This document shows, one piece after another, positions 8,031 to 16,085 of a stretch of 35,538 bases of DNA. Origin of the DNA: Verrucomicrobiota bacterium. GTDB lineage: Bacteria; Verrucomicrobiota; Lentisphaeria; JABSQK01; JAJFLO01. Below the pieces are notes generated by a model. That model ran no database searches. It saw only the letters and a program-made list of their open reading frames with translations, and had not been told where the DNA came from. The translations under genes were made by a program, and so were the position numbers. The number at the start of each line of letters is the position of its first letter. The first letter of the stretch is position 1. The stretch spans positions 1-35,538 of the forward strand of contig JAJFLP010000005.1 of assembly GCA_021772635.1 (NCBI GenBank), written 5' to 3'.

Positions 8031-8183
8031 GAATGTTCGAACGACGTAGCAGTATAGCGATCGTTATCGAGTTTTCGACCATGCGTCGCTCAGGTGGCTT
8101 CCGCCTTCGCCCTGCGGCTAGTGCCTCCGCTGAAGCTATGGCGCGCTCGCGAAAGCGGATGGCGGGACATGATGGCCGATTAA

Positions 8184-8250
8184 AGAATATGGTCCGAAAT
8201 CTTATACGTAGTCAGTTTCCAGTCGGCCAAAAAATCAACTGCTTGCAGTT
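8184..8250 (-). repeat. Intergenic repeat, type B copy 2
   Basis: On the minus strand the head AACTGCAAGCAGTT (8237-8250) is followed by GATTTTTTGGCCGACTGG and CGTATAAGATTTCGGACC. It sits 34 bp before the helicase start codon. Confidence 0.8.
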
Positions 8251-8284
8251 TAACCCTTTCCACCTGCCAAAAATCGATTGAATC

Positions 8285-10813
8285 ATGATCAGTGAGTTAC
8301 GAAATATAGAAACCTATTTCTCGGAAGCCGCGGCTCAGTGGGCGGTTAATCCCGAGCTGGTCATCAGCAGCAAGTTTTTTGAAATCTGGGAGAATATCCA
8401 TGAACCCCGACCATTTCATGTCACGGACACCGATATTTCACTGTGCAACGAGTCGATTTCGCTGGTCGAAGACCAAAACCTGATTGGCTGTTTCGTATGG
8501 GATTATAGTGAGGAATGTTGCGCAATGGTTGTCGAAGGCGACAAGACCCGGCAGACCATCCTTATTATGTTCGAAGATGGTAGTCCGAAGTTCGTAGACA
8601 TGCCGGTGATTTTCACTGATGAAATAGAATTGTCCTACGGCGAACGCCTTGAAGTTATTTACGATATTGTCGCTCAACTTCAACACCAGGATCGTGTGAG
8701 TGAACTTGTTCAGCTATCGATTGAGCAATACAATTCGTGGTTAGTCGAAGTCGAGGCGAACTTCGACCAACGCACAATTCGGATCATGAAGTTCCTGCCG
8801 ATCGGTTCGATTCAGAAGTTGATTAAAAAAGCGACCTCCGACATGGCTATAGAGGAGCTCATCGAGGTATCCGGGCCTATAGCGGACCTGAATCGATCGA
8901 ACGCGACGACGGCATTTAAGTTCGATGGGGTTCATTGTTCCGGGCCCACGCTTACGATTCCGCGTCGTAGTACGTGGACCGTGTTGCGTGAGCTCCGAAT
9001 ATTGGAGAGCGCGTTGACCTACCTATTGGAGACAGAGGAGTCTAGCGCAATCGAATTCACCGCGGCCGACGTTACTGATCGGACTGCGGGTGGACTGATT
9101 ATTCTGAGAATCCCCCTGAAGCGGGATCTGCGATTGCGCGAAGGCGATCGACTGCCCGTGTTCATTGCGGGTGAGAAGAAACCGATATCTTCATTGACAA
9201 TCGTGCTTAACGACCGAGATCACATCATCGCGTCGATACCGGTTTCCGACGATGTATTCGGCGAATTATCGACCGAGAAATTCGTCGCAACTCCACCACG
9301 CAGTCCAACTAAGTTTATCGCGAAATCCATTCATGCGGCTGTTCGTCAACTGGCGGGCGGTAAATCGTTCTTGTCTCCCGTGCTAAACTGTGTGCTGGGA
9401 ATAGACGATATAAATATCCAGGACATAAACCGCAGCTGCGAAATCGAGGACATTCTCGACCAAACACAGGAGCGGGCGCGCGCAGCGTCGACCAATGCCG
9501 ATGATCCGATTGTCATCATCCAGGGGCCGCCGGGGACCGGAAAAACTCAGGTCCTTGAAACCGTGATTCGCGACTTGAGTACGGACCAGAAAAGAGTTCT
9601 GATGACCGCTCCGTCGAATGCGGCCGTGGATAACGTTTGTCGAAAGGTGCAGGATTTACCAGTTCTCAGACTGGGCAGGTCGAAGGACTCGATCTCCGAC
9701 GATGTTGCCGAAAGCTGTTGGATCGGCAGACGTGAATCGATCGCGGAGTTCAAAGAGAAGCGCGAAACCTCTGGTTCCGTCTACTGCGGTACACATTTGG
9801 GCCTGCTACGCGACGAACTCGTTCATAAAGATATTGAACTGAACGGGTTATTCGACGTTATTATTTTTGACGAAGCGGGCATGACCGATCTCGCGGAGTT
9901 TATTTTATGCGTCCAACTCGCTAAACGCGTTGTCATGTTCGGCGATCATCAACAACTCCCCCCGTTCCCATTACCCACGGACGTAATCGATCGAATCCTG
10001 GAGGAACGACCAATGATCGGGCATGAACACGCGTTCCTTGAAAAAAGTGCGATGGAGTGGTTGATCGAATATCGCGGTTTTTTCCCGCATCTTTTACAAT
10101 TATCCTATCGCTGCCAGAACCCGCGGTTAATGCGATTCTCGTCTACGCTGTTCTACAATGCGCGTGTTATGACCAGTGATAAGGCCGAGTATTATCAGCT
10201 AACAGAGGAGGAGCGTAATATCACTTATCCGCCGTCGACTCTGTCTCTCGTAAGCACCAGCGTGTTGCCACCAAATGAGCGCCGGGAACGATTGGTCACT
10301 GACGGAAAAGGACCGGGCCTTGAAAATGAACTGGAGGCGAGACTTACGGCTCGCGTCTTTTACGAGCTTCTGCGTATTTACCCGCTTACCGAGATTTCGA
10401 TTATCGCACCCTATCGACGTCAGGTGCGATTAATACGTAGAGCGCTTTCACGGCGAGACGCTGAAGAGCAGTTCGCACGGCCGATTTCTGAGAGTGCCTG
10501 GAATAGCTTCTTATACGATAGCGTTTCTACGGTGGACGCGTTTCAGGGCAGCGAAAGTGATGCGGTGATTATTTCGTACGTCCGAAGTAATGATGGTAAA
10601 GGAATCGGTTTTGTCGACGACCCCAATCGGATCAACGTGGCACATACACGATGCCGTCGGGAAATGGTGATTATCGGCGATATCGAGTGCCTTATAAAAC
10701 AGTCGAAGAACGATATCTTCAACCGAATGAAACGCGGCATTGCCCGCGACGGTAAAATCGTAGAGGTCACCCCTGAGTTATCATTAGCCGGAGATCTCTT
10801 AGGAACTGGATAA
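8285..10813 (+). CDS. Superfamily 1 DNA/RNA helicase (DNA2/NAM7-like) with unassigned N-terminal region
   Basis: The 842-residue protein carries a C-terminal SF1B-type motor: Walker A GPPGTGKT (414-421), motif Ia TAPSNAAVDN, Walker B IFDEAG (about 527-532), motif III VVMFGDHQQLPP, a Tyr-Arg-Cys segment, SIIAPYRRQVRLIRR, and motif V/VI VDAFQGSESDAVIIS...INVAHTR. This matches the AAA_11/AAA_12 pair of UPF1, DNA2 and Nam7 relatives. Walker B has DEAG rather than DEAA/DEAS, a tolerated variation. Residues 1-400 match no domain I can name; part may be an OB-like 1B region. No nuclease motif was recognised. It lies alone between repeat-rich gaps. The start is the ATG at 8285, which has no SD. Confidence 0.9.
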   Translation: MISELRNIETYFSEAAAQWAVNPELVISSKFFEIWENIHEPRPFHVTDTDISLCNESISLVEDQNLIGCFVWDYSEECCAMVVEGDKTRQTILIMFEDGSPKFVDMPVIFTDEIELSYGERLEVIYDIVAQLQHQDRVSELVQLSIEQYNSWLVEVEANFDQRTIRIMKFLPIGSIQKLIKKATSDMAIEELIEVSGPIADLNRSNATTAFKFDGVHCSGPTLTIPRRSTWTVLRELRILESALTYLLETEESSAIEFTAADVTDRTAGGLIILRIPLKRDLRLREGDRLPVFIAGEKKPISSLTIVLNDRDHIIASIPVSDDVFGELSTEKFVATPPRSPTKFIAKSIHAAVRQLAGGKSFLSPVLNCVLGIDDINIQDINRSCEIEDILDQTQERARAASTNADDPIVIIQGPPGTGKTQVLETVIRDLSTDQKRVLMTAPSNAAVDNVCRKVQDLPVLRLGRSKDSISDDVAESCWIGRRESIAEFKEKRETSGSVYCGTHLGLLRDELVHKDIELNGLFDVIIFDEAGMTDLAEFILCVQLAKRVVMFGDHQQLPPFPLPTDVIDRILEERPMIGHEHAFLEKSAMEWLIEYRGFFPHLLQLSYRCQNPRLMRFSSTLFYNARVMTSDKAEYYQLTEEERNITYPPSTLSLVSTSVLPPNERRERLVTDGKGPGLENELEARLTARVFYELLRIYPLTEISIIAPYRRQVRLIRRALSRRDAEEQFARPISESAWNSFLYDSVSTVDAFQGSESDAVIISYVRSNDGKGIGFVDDPNRINVAHTRCRREMVIIGDIECLIKQSKNDIFNRMKRGIARDGKIVEVTPELSLAGDLLGTG

Positions 10814-11092
10814 ACGGGAATAAACCGCATGCTGTAGGTGCGATCCGAATGGCACTAAAATAAGGCGCGAAAAGCACGTTCTCGCTACCTAAGATTTCAA
10901 AGCTCGAATATCGAACGTCGAAAATTAAATAATGAAGAAAAGAAGAAACTTCAGCCTTGGATATTCCTTGTTCTAAATTCATGATTAGTATTATTGGTTT
11001 TAATCTCTTAACTTCCACTTGTAATTTCTGATTTCGAAGGTATAAAATTGCCAATTTCGCAAGACAATGAAATTGGTTGAAAGAGGTTTGGT
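10814..11092. other. AT-rich intergenic stretch with TCGAATATCG-like words
   Basis: No credible gene on either strand. It contains a degenerate repeat head (CCGCATGCTGT, 10827-10837) and a run of AAGAAAAGAAGAAAC and TCGAATATCGAACGTCG words. Low-complexity intergenic sequence of this style is familiar from some environmental genomes. The last bases provide the SD for the next gene. Confidence 0.4.
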
Positions 11093-11545
11093 TTGTTACA
11101 CATTTTTGTAGATGCCGATGCATGCCCGGTTAAGCCCGAGATTTATCGTGTAGCAAGCCGATATAACCTTGATGTCACATTGGTGGCTAACTCCTGGATG
11201 CGGGTTCCAAACGAGCCACGAGTTGCACTCGAAATTGTTGACGACGGATTCGACGCGGCTGATGACTGGATCGCCGAACACGTACAACCCAGCGATATCG
11301 TGGTAACCGCTGATATCCCGCTGGCAAGTCGCTGTCTGAAGGAAGACGCATGTGTAATCGGCTCAACCGGGAAGCAGTTCACAGACGCCAATATCGGTTC
11401 GATCTTGGCGACGCGCGATCTCATGGCGGAGCTTCGTGGGGCAGGGGAGGTAACCGGCGGACCTCCCCCAATGGACAAGCGTGACCGATCACGCTTTCTC
11501 CAAGCGCTCGATGGGGTGATTCAATCAATCCGCCGAGCGGTCTGA
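11093..11545 (+). CDS. yaiI: YaiI/YqxD family protein (DUF188, UPF0178)
   Basis: The 150-residue protein shows the family pattern: IFVDADACPVKPEIYRVASR at the N-terminus, IVVTADIPLASRC in the middle, then TGKQFTDANIG and a C-terminal GG-PPP-DR-RF block. The conserved aspartates suggest a PIN-like nuclease fold; the biochemical role is not established. The start is a TTG at 11093, supported by an AAAGAGG SD six bases upstream; no ATG fits the conserved N-terminus. It is free-standing, with repeats on its 3' side. Confidence 0.93.
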   Translation: MLHIFVDADACPVKPEIYRVASRYNLDVTLVANSWMRVPNEPRVALEIVDDGFDAADDWIAEHVQPSDIVVTADIPLASRCLKEDACVIGSTGKQFTDANIGSILATRDLMAELRGAGEVTGGPPPMDKRDRSRFLQALDGVIQSIRRAV

Positions 11546-11574
11546 AGGAATTAAATCCGGAGTATTTTCAACTA

Positions 11575-11740
11575 TACCGCAAGCGGTACAATTCTTGGTC
11601 CGTACGGACGGACTCTCCGCATAAGTGTCCCGCACTGGCGGAATCCACGCTCATGTGGGAAGAGTCTTCGCGCACTATCGGGATCCTCGCTTATGCAGGA
11701 CGGGTAATCCGGACGAAAACTCCGCGATTGTTGGTATAGA
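11575..11740 (+). repeat. Intergenic repeat: palindromic head plus module C copy 2
   Basis: The head TACCGCAAGCGGTA (11575-11588) shows a double compensatory change against TACTGCAAGCAGTA. It is followed by CAATTCTTGG, the palindrome GTCCGTACGGAC, and module C (GGGAAGAGTC ... CACTATCGGGATCCTCGC ... CGGGTAATCCGGA). The tail GAAAACTCCGCGATTGTTGG is shared with 33533-33552. Module C recurs in direct orientation at 12277-12383. Confidence 0.8.
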
Positions 11741-11834
11741 AAAGAGACCGTCCTCGTTGGGCAATCGACGATGGTCAGTGTATGTAAGCAGAAAGATCTG
11801 AGTCATAGTATTGGGGTAGGTTCCTGTAACCAGA

Positions 11835-11881
11835 CCCTGTTCGAATAGGTATCCTGGTACGCGCTACCTTTTCGAACAGGG
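11835..11881. other. Long stem-loop upstream of a small membrane protein gene
   Basis: CCCTGTTCGAATAGGTA (11835-11851) and TACCTTTTCGAACAGGG (11865-11881) pair over 17 bp with one mismatch and a 13-base loop. No T-run follows, so it is not a typical terminator. Its end lies 27 bases before the next start codon, so it would be in that gene's leader if transcribed, or could be a dyad operator. Confidence 0.6.
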
Positions 11882-11907
11882 CCTAACTATACAGACGGAG
11901 CGCTTAT

Positions 11908-12099
11908 ATGAAAATCGAAGACCTTCCAAAGTGGATGCACGTTATCCCTGTTTTAATCGGAGTGGGTTTGGCAATTGCGGGAATGTACATATTCCCCCGA
12001 TTCGGATTGAGAAATACGCTTGGCCCCATTGTTGGTTTACCGGCTGGAATGATAATTGGGTTTATTGTTTTGTCGATCATAGCCAAAACTAAAGGTTAA
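11908..12099 (+). CDS. Small two-helix membrane protein
   Basis: The 63-residue protein starts at ATG 11908 with a GGAG SD 8 bases upstream. It has two hydrophobic segments (about residues 12-29 and 38-59) separated by a short loop with FPRFGLRN, and ends with a Lys-rich tail. I do not recognise the family. It is supported as a gene by its SD, its composition and the structured leader. It lies between two direct copies of the module C repeat (11575-11740 and 12209-12383). Confidence 0.65.
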   Translation: MKIEDLPKWMHVIPVLIGVGLAIAGMYIFPRFGLRNTLGPIVGLPAGMIIGFIVLSIIAKTKG

Positions 12100-12208
12100 A
12101 TTTCAAGCCCCACCTTTGATGAATCGCGTGAAGGAATCGGACCGCGCCCTTGTTCTTATAAGTTTGATGGCGATTTCGTGAAGAAAAATCGCGTTGCAGT
12201 CCCAGTTA

Positions 12209-12383
12209 TACTGCAAGCAGTACAATTTTTGGACGACTTCAAATTGTCCACACATGAGATATCTAACGATATTTCTCTCCGTATTCTCGGAGTCCGCTCA
12301 TGCGGGAAGAGTCTTTGCGCACTATCGGGATCCTCGCTTACGCGGGACGGGTAATCCGGAGGAAAACTCGAAGGCGTTCGGTT
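12209..12383 (+). repeat. Intergenic repeat: head, type B body and module C copy 3
   Basis: The head TACTGCAAGCAGTA (12209-12222) continues as CAATTTTTGGACGACTTC, then CTAACGATATTTCTC, then the full module C (from about 12277) to the GAAGGCGTTC near 12380. This is the most complete head-body-C copy and ends 12 bases before the kinase start. The rest of 12100-12394 has no gene. Confidence 0.85.
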
Positions 12384-12394
12384 TACAAAAAATC

Positions 12395-14026
12395 ATGAAA
12401 AACGAAAATAAAACCAAAGAGCAACTTATCGCCGAATTAGAAGAGATGCGCCAGCGTATGTCTGAACTTGAAAAAGGTTATTTAAAACTGCCTGAGGACG
12501 CGCTGGGAAACTCTGACATAAGAAGTTGCACGTTGCTTGAGGGGTCACCGGTTTGCAACAAAATTGTCGACCTTCAGTCTCGCCTGCGATACATGAGCAC
12601 CGCAGGCGTGAACCGGCTTAAGATAACTGATATCGAGCGCTATTATGGGTGCACTTTTCCTCTTGATTTTTATCCGGAGGAAACGCGAGTTATTCTGACC
12701 GATCATCTTGAGCGAGCGAAAGAAGGAGAGGTTTCCAGTACGGAATCCCCCATGTTTGATATGGAAGGGAACGAGGTTTGGTTTCACACCACTTTCCTAC
12801 CTGCGCGCGACGATGAGGGACAAATCGAGTATATCATCGTGACATCGGTGGACATCACTGAGCGCAAACGAATGGAACAGGAACTATTGAAAATCCAAAA
12901 ACTCGAATCGGTCGGCAACCTCGCCGGTGGGATCGCTCATGACTTTAATAATCTATTGACCGCGATTATCGGGAACATTTCCCTGGTAAAGATGACTGGA
13001 CAGCTCGGGGAGAAGAGTCTAGGTCAATTAACCAGTGCCGAGAATGCAGGCAGCCAGGCTCAGAAGTTGACTCAGCGGCTACTAACCTTTGCCACTGGCG
13101 GGAAGCCGGTAAAGAAAGCTCTTTCGCCGGAAAAACTGCTCCGGGAAACGGTCGACTTTTCACTAAGCGGCTCGAAAGTAACGGCCGATTTCGAAATATC
13201 GAGCGACATCGATCCCATCGACGGCGATTATGGACAAATTTGCCAGGTAATCCAGAACCTCATCATTAACGCGGATCAAGCCATGCCGAATGGCGGTGTC
13301 ATTAAACTAAGGGCAGAGAATTTTACAAATACACCCAAAAATAGCCTCCCGCTCGACGGTAAAGAATATGTGAAAATTAGCATAGCGGATCAAGGGATCG
13401 GAATTATTTTCGACAACCAGACGCGGATATTTGATCCTTTTTTTACGACGAAACAGAAAGGAAGCGGCTTAGGGCTTGCTACCGCTCATTCGATTGTCCA
13501 CAATCATGGTGGCTATATTGGATTAGACTCCGTTCTCGGTACCGGTACGACATTTCATATTTATCTACCCGTCTCTCAGGAGAATGTGGATGCTTCCGGC
13601 GAGTGTGAATTGAGTCAGGGTACCGCGCGAGGAACGATATTGGTGGTGGATGATGATGAATTTATCAGGCAGTATGCTACCGATGTTCTTGAGGGGGGAG
13701 GATACCAGGTTGAACTCGCCAAAGACGGGGCTGAAGCGGTAGAGGTTTATAGTCGTGCACAGAGTAACGGACGGACGATTGACCTTGTGATCCTCGATTT
13801 AACGATTCGCGGCGGGAAGGGCGGAGAAGAGACGCTAAAGGATCTTTTGAAAATTGATCAAGAGGTTAAGGCGATTGTCTCCAGCGGTTATGCGAATAAT
13901 CCGGTGCTTGCCGATTATCGGGAGTACGGCTTCAGAGGTGTAGTCTCGAAGCCATTCACATCCGAAGAAATGCTTATAGCTGTCGCGAAAACCATCCACC
14001 GGGGAAAACCGAATGTAACGCGTTAA
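12395..14026 (+). CDS. Hybrid PAS sensor histidine kinase with C-terminal receiver
   Basis: The 543-residue protein has no membrane segment, so it is cytosolic. The order is: a coiled coil (1-29), a PAS domain (about 60-155, ending with the VTSVDITERK PAC signature), and HisKA with GNLAGGIAHDFNNLL (phospho-acceptor His182). HATPase_c follows, with N-box NLIINADQA (288-296), ADQGIGI (331-337) and GSGLGLA (357-363). The receiver (about 414-535) has acidic DDDE at 419-422, phospho-acceptor Asp468 and Lys in VSKPF. The IAHDFNN type is often paired with a PAS-sensed ligand. The frame runs open upstream to 12194, but those 67 codons are repeat DNA, so ATG 12395 is used. The stop codon TAA lies inside an E repeat. 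Its output partner is not adjacent. Confidence 0.95.
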   Translation: MKNENKTKEQLIAELEEMRQRMSELEKGYLKLPEDALGNSDIRSCTLLEGSPVCNKIVDLQSRLRYMSTAGVNRLKITDIERYYGCTFPLDFYPEETRVILTDHLERAKEGEVSSTESPMFDMEGNEVWFHTTFLPARDDEGQIEYIIVTSVDITERKRMEQELLKIQKLESVGNLAGGIAHDFNNLLTAIIGNISLVKMTGQLGEKSLGQLTSAENAGSQAQKLTQRLLTFATGGKPVKKALSPEKLLRETVDFSLSGSKVTADFEISSDIDPIDGDYGQICQVIQNLIINADQAMPNGGVIKLRAENFTNTPKNSLPLDGKEYVKISIADQGIGIIFDNQTRIFDPFFTTKQKGSGLGLATAHSIVHNHGGYIGLDSVLGTGTTFHIYLPVSQENVDASGECELSQGTARGTILVVDDDEFIRQYATDVLEGGGYQVELAKDGAEAVEVYSRAQSNGRTIDLVILDLTIRGGKGGEETLKDLLKIDQEVKAIVSSGYANNPVLADYREYGFRGVVSKPFTSEEMLIAVAKTIHRGKPNVTR

Positions 14027-14071
14027 TCCCACCAGCGGGTTTAATTTCCCGTTCTGCTGTCCAGCACGAAC
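14022..14071 (+). repeat. E repeat, copy 2
   Basis: GTTAATCCCACCAGCGGG ... TTCTGCTGTCCAGCACGAAC differs from 5838-5887 at only a few bases. The TAA stop codon of the histidine kinase is supplied by its first bases. The adjoining type A body found after copy 1 is absent here. Confidence 0.8.
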
Positions 14072-14098
14072 GTATTAAAGGTCTAAGAGTCTTTCATC

Positions 14099-14129
14099 CC
14101 TCGCGAGTTTGCCCCGAGGCAGTTTTTTT
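14099..14129 (+). terminator. Possible intrinsic terminator after the histidine kinase
   Basis: CCTCG (14099-14103) pairs with CGAGG (14115-14119), and seven T residues follow within a few bases (14123-14129). The stem is short and the loop long, so efficiency is uncertain. Confidence 0.4.
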
Positions 14130-14364
14130 CGCGTTACGTAACTGATGCCGGATGCAAACGTCCAGATTTTGTAGTTTACGAGCTGTGCGTAATCGCTACA
14201 GGTCATTCATCCGAATGCGTGACTCAGCATCTCTTTTCCCTACTTGGCAGTGCCAATTGATTTGGTCTCGACCCATCCGACGCAGCCCCGCCAAGTCTTA
14301 TCGCGTTCTACCCTACGCACCGTTATACGTATCCCAATCCCACTGAGAATGAGCGGTCCATAAA
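14130..14364. other. Intergenic stretch with no recognisable feature
   Basis: No gene, strong hairpin or family repeat could be supported on either strand between the kinase terminator and the S4 gene. Short open frames exist but have no recognisable sequence. Confidence 0.4.
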
Positions 14365-14577
14365 ATGAGAGAAGTTGAAGTTTCTAAGGTGCCCATTGAA
14401 CTTTTTAAAATTCTCAAGTTTGAGGGTATGGTCGCTAGCGGTGGTGAAGCGAAGTCCGTCATTGATGACGGCTTGGTCAAAGTGAATGGAAACGTAGAAA
14501 CGAGAAAACGAAAAAAGATTGAGTCAGGCGATACAGTGGAATTCGGGGAGAATATAATTCGTATACAGCTCAGCTGA
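14365..14577 (+). CDS. Small S4-domain RNA-binding protein (YbcJ/YaaA type)
   Basis: The 70-residue protein is a single S4 domain: FKILKFEGMVASGGEAKSVI, DDGLVKVNGNVETRKRKKI and SGDTVEFGENIIRI match the alpha-L RNA-binding motif. Stand-alone S4 proteins of this size (the RNA-binding S4 domain-containing/YbcJ group) are thought to bind structured RNA, perhaps ribosomal, but have no firm assigned role. The start is ATG 14365. The only purine-rich element is GAGCGG about 11 bases upstream. It stands alone with long non-coding DNA on both sides. Confidence 0.88.
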   Translation: MREVEVSKVPIELFKILKFEGMVASGGEAKSVIDDGLVKVNGNVETRKRKKIESGDTVEFGENIIRIQLS

Positions 14578-14664
14578 TGGTGCTGCATGGGGCGGGCGGA
14601 CTTTTAAAGGTTCATCACAGAACTGTGTACTTCTTGAGCGATCAGGTCATTCGGGTGGAAAAAT

Positions 14665-14972
14665 CACGATCGAAATCGAAATCGCGATCGCGTGATCCGT
14701 CAACTTACGGGAACGCGACGAACAAGTCGGAATCATGACATCATTGTACTTGGGATGGATAACTGTATTGTTGAGCAAGTTAGGTGGCAGAGGTTAACAG
14801 ATTCATTGAGATCCGGAGACTTATACTGCAAGCAGTACAATTTTTGGATGACTTTGAAATGGTTGGGTAAGATCTATGTTGAGCCTAGCGAAATCCGCCG
14901 CGGCGGAAACGATACTCCGAAAACCTGAGGATATTCGGTATATAAGACAAATACCTGCGATTTCGATTTCGA
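14665..14972. repeat. Outward pair of TCGAAA/TTTCGA simple repeats flanking a type A repeat
   Basis: CACGATCGAAATCGAAATCG (14665-14684) and CGATTTCGATTTCG (14958-14971) are inverted relative to each other, as at 2116-2222, but about 270 bases apart with repeat A copy 4 between them. The 531-bp gap 14578-15108 has no supported gene. Confidence 0.5.
14824..14914 (+). repeat. Intergenic repeat, type A copy 4 (best-preserved)
   Basis: The head TACTGCAAGCAGTA (14824-14837) is followed by CAATTTTTGGATGACTTTG, GGTTGGGTAAGATCTATG, TTGAGCCTAGCGAAATCCG and CCGCGGCGGAAACGATA. It serves as the reference for the A type and shows the undisrupted CTAG that the MITE uses in copy 3. Confidence 0.88.
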
Positions 14973-15108
14973 CAACGTATTAACGTTCGTGCTATTCGGG
15001 GGCGGGCGAATTAAAATCTAACAGCTTCAGATCCGATGTCGTAGCGACCGATACGATATATCGCTCATAACGATATTTTCCACTTTCTCCGACCCGAGTT
15101 AATGATCA

Positions 15109-15540
15109 ATGACAGACAAGAAAGAAAATGATGTAACAAAGGACGTGCGGCGGCTGTTCCCGTTTGCGAAACGTTCTGCCATTACGATGGTGGGACGGCA
15201 GAAAATGTATCATGCCAAAGATCGCATTGCATTCGTTCTGGTGGCGACAGATCTCAGTGACAACAGTATGCAGGAATTAAAGAAGAATATGGAAAGGACT
15301 CCACTGGTGCAGAAGTTTAGCTCCGATGAATTGAAGATACATTTTGACGAGGAGAATGTGAAAATGATCGCCTTCAAAAAATCCGATCTTGCATCATCTA
15401 TTCTGGCCGAACTCCAGTTATACAGAATCGACAGTAGTACGCGCGTGAAAAAGTCACTTCCTGAAAAACAACTATCTATTCGCCGAAATCGTGCCAATCG
15501 TGGACGCCGTCTCCGGGCCTTGAGGAAAAATTATGAGTAG
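15109..15540 (+). CDS. Probable L7Ae/YlxQ-like RNA-binding protein
   Basis: In this 143-residue protein, residues about 16-100 resemble the L7Ae/L30e/YlxQ fold: a FAKRSAITMVGRQKMYHAK stretch, then FVLVATDLSDNSMQELKK, the counterpart of the LVLxAxDxSxNT signature, then VKMIAFKKSDLASSI. The C-terminal 35 residues are very basic (RRNRANRGRRLRALRK), fitting RNA binding. Family members bind kink-turn RNA; this assignment is by eye and moderate. The start is ATG 15109. The stop overlaps the next gene's start by 8 bp (ATGAGTAG), so the two are probably translationally coupled. It heads a likely four-gene unit ending with djlA. Confidence 0.6.
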   Translation: MTDKKENDVTKDVRRLFPFAKRSAITMVGRQKMYHAKDRIAFVLVATDLSDNSMQELKKNMERTPLVQKFSSDELKIHFDEENVKMIAFKKSDLASSILAELQLYRIDSSTRVKKSLPEKQLSIRRNRANRGRRLRALRKNYE

Positions 15541-16030
15541 GACACCAGTATGCCTAACCATCGTATTCGTATTTTTCGTTAATACTGGTTTCTGCAGCGA
15601 GCTGAGCGTAATCAGGTTACACGACGGAAACGTAATTAAGGGGAACGTGATTTCCTTGAAAGACGGCGTATATACGATCAAAACTTCCAGTCTCGGAACG
15701 ATGAAGATAAAAGACTCGGAAGTTGACGAAATAGTGAAGGCAAAAAATAAGACCGCGTCGGCCGAGAAGGATTTATCCACTGAACTCGAGTCAGTCCAGA
15801 AAACGCTCATGGATGATGAGGGGATAATGGAATTGATTAAATCGTTACAGAGCGACCCCATTATGCAGCGAATCCTGGATAACCCTGAGGTACTCGACGC
15901 CGTAAACTCGCTTGACTTAGAGGTTCTATTGAAAAATGACGATTTTAAAAAACTACTAACGAATCCAACGGTTCACGAGATAAATACGAAGGTTAAAGGC
16001 AAAACTGAGCAAGATAAGATTAAGAAATAA
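15533..16030 (+). CDS. Secreted protein with beta-barrel-like N-domain and STI1-like repeat region
   Basis: The 165-residue protein has a signal peptide (about 1-22, ending TGFCS; the Cys near the cleavage point could be lipidated). A short all-beta segment follows (LHDGNVIKGNVISLKDGVYTI ... LGTMKIKDSEVDEIV, 25-65), of a kind common in exported proteins of unknown function. The C-terminal helical region (95-160), with QSDPIMQRILDNPEVLDAV and FKKLLTNPTVHEI, resembles the DP/STI1 motifs of co-chaperones. The function is unknown. A GAGG SD lies 7 bases before ATG 15533. Its position before djlA, together with the STI1-like repeats, hints at chaperone-linked work in the envelope; that is inference. 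Confidence 0.7.
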   Translation: MSRTPVCLTIVFVFFVNTGFCSELSVIRLHDGNVIKGNVISLKDGVYTIKTSSLGTMKIKDSEVDEIVKAKNKTASAEKDLSTELESVQKTLMDDEGIMELIKSLQSDPIMQRILDNPEVLDAVNSLDLEVLLKNDDFKKLLTNPTVHEINTKVKGKTEQDKIKK

Positions 16031-16085
16031 TCTGGTCCCAGTCCAGCAATCTCGGCGTCACACACCGATGATAAGAAGCTTATTT

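Noticed and set aside
8033..8281. Small plus-strand protein gene before the helicase
   Set aside because: The frame spans two repeat copies and low-complexity DNA, has no SD and no recognisable sequence.
11831..11860. tRNA gene suggested by GTTCGAAT
   Set aside because: No acceptor, D or anticodon arm can be built around it; the sequence is one arm of a simple stem-loop.
11835..11887. Integron attC site
   Set aside because: GCCTAAC after the stem fits one R-box core, but the matching GTTRRRY core and integrase are absent, and the repeat heads elsewhere do not fit attC.
12194..12394. N-terminal extension of the histidine kinase
   Set aside because: These 67 codons translate the repeat at 12209-12383, which occurs elsewhere in non-coding DNA; ATG 12395 begins a normal coiled coil.
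14692..14928. 78-residue plus-strand gene
   Set aside because: It consists of the simple repeat and type A repeat copy 4 and is not coding-like.
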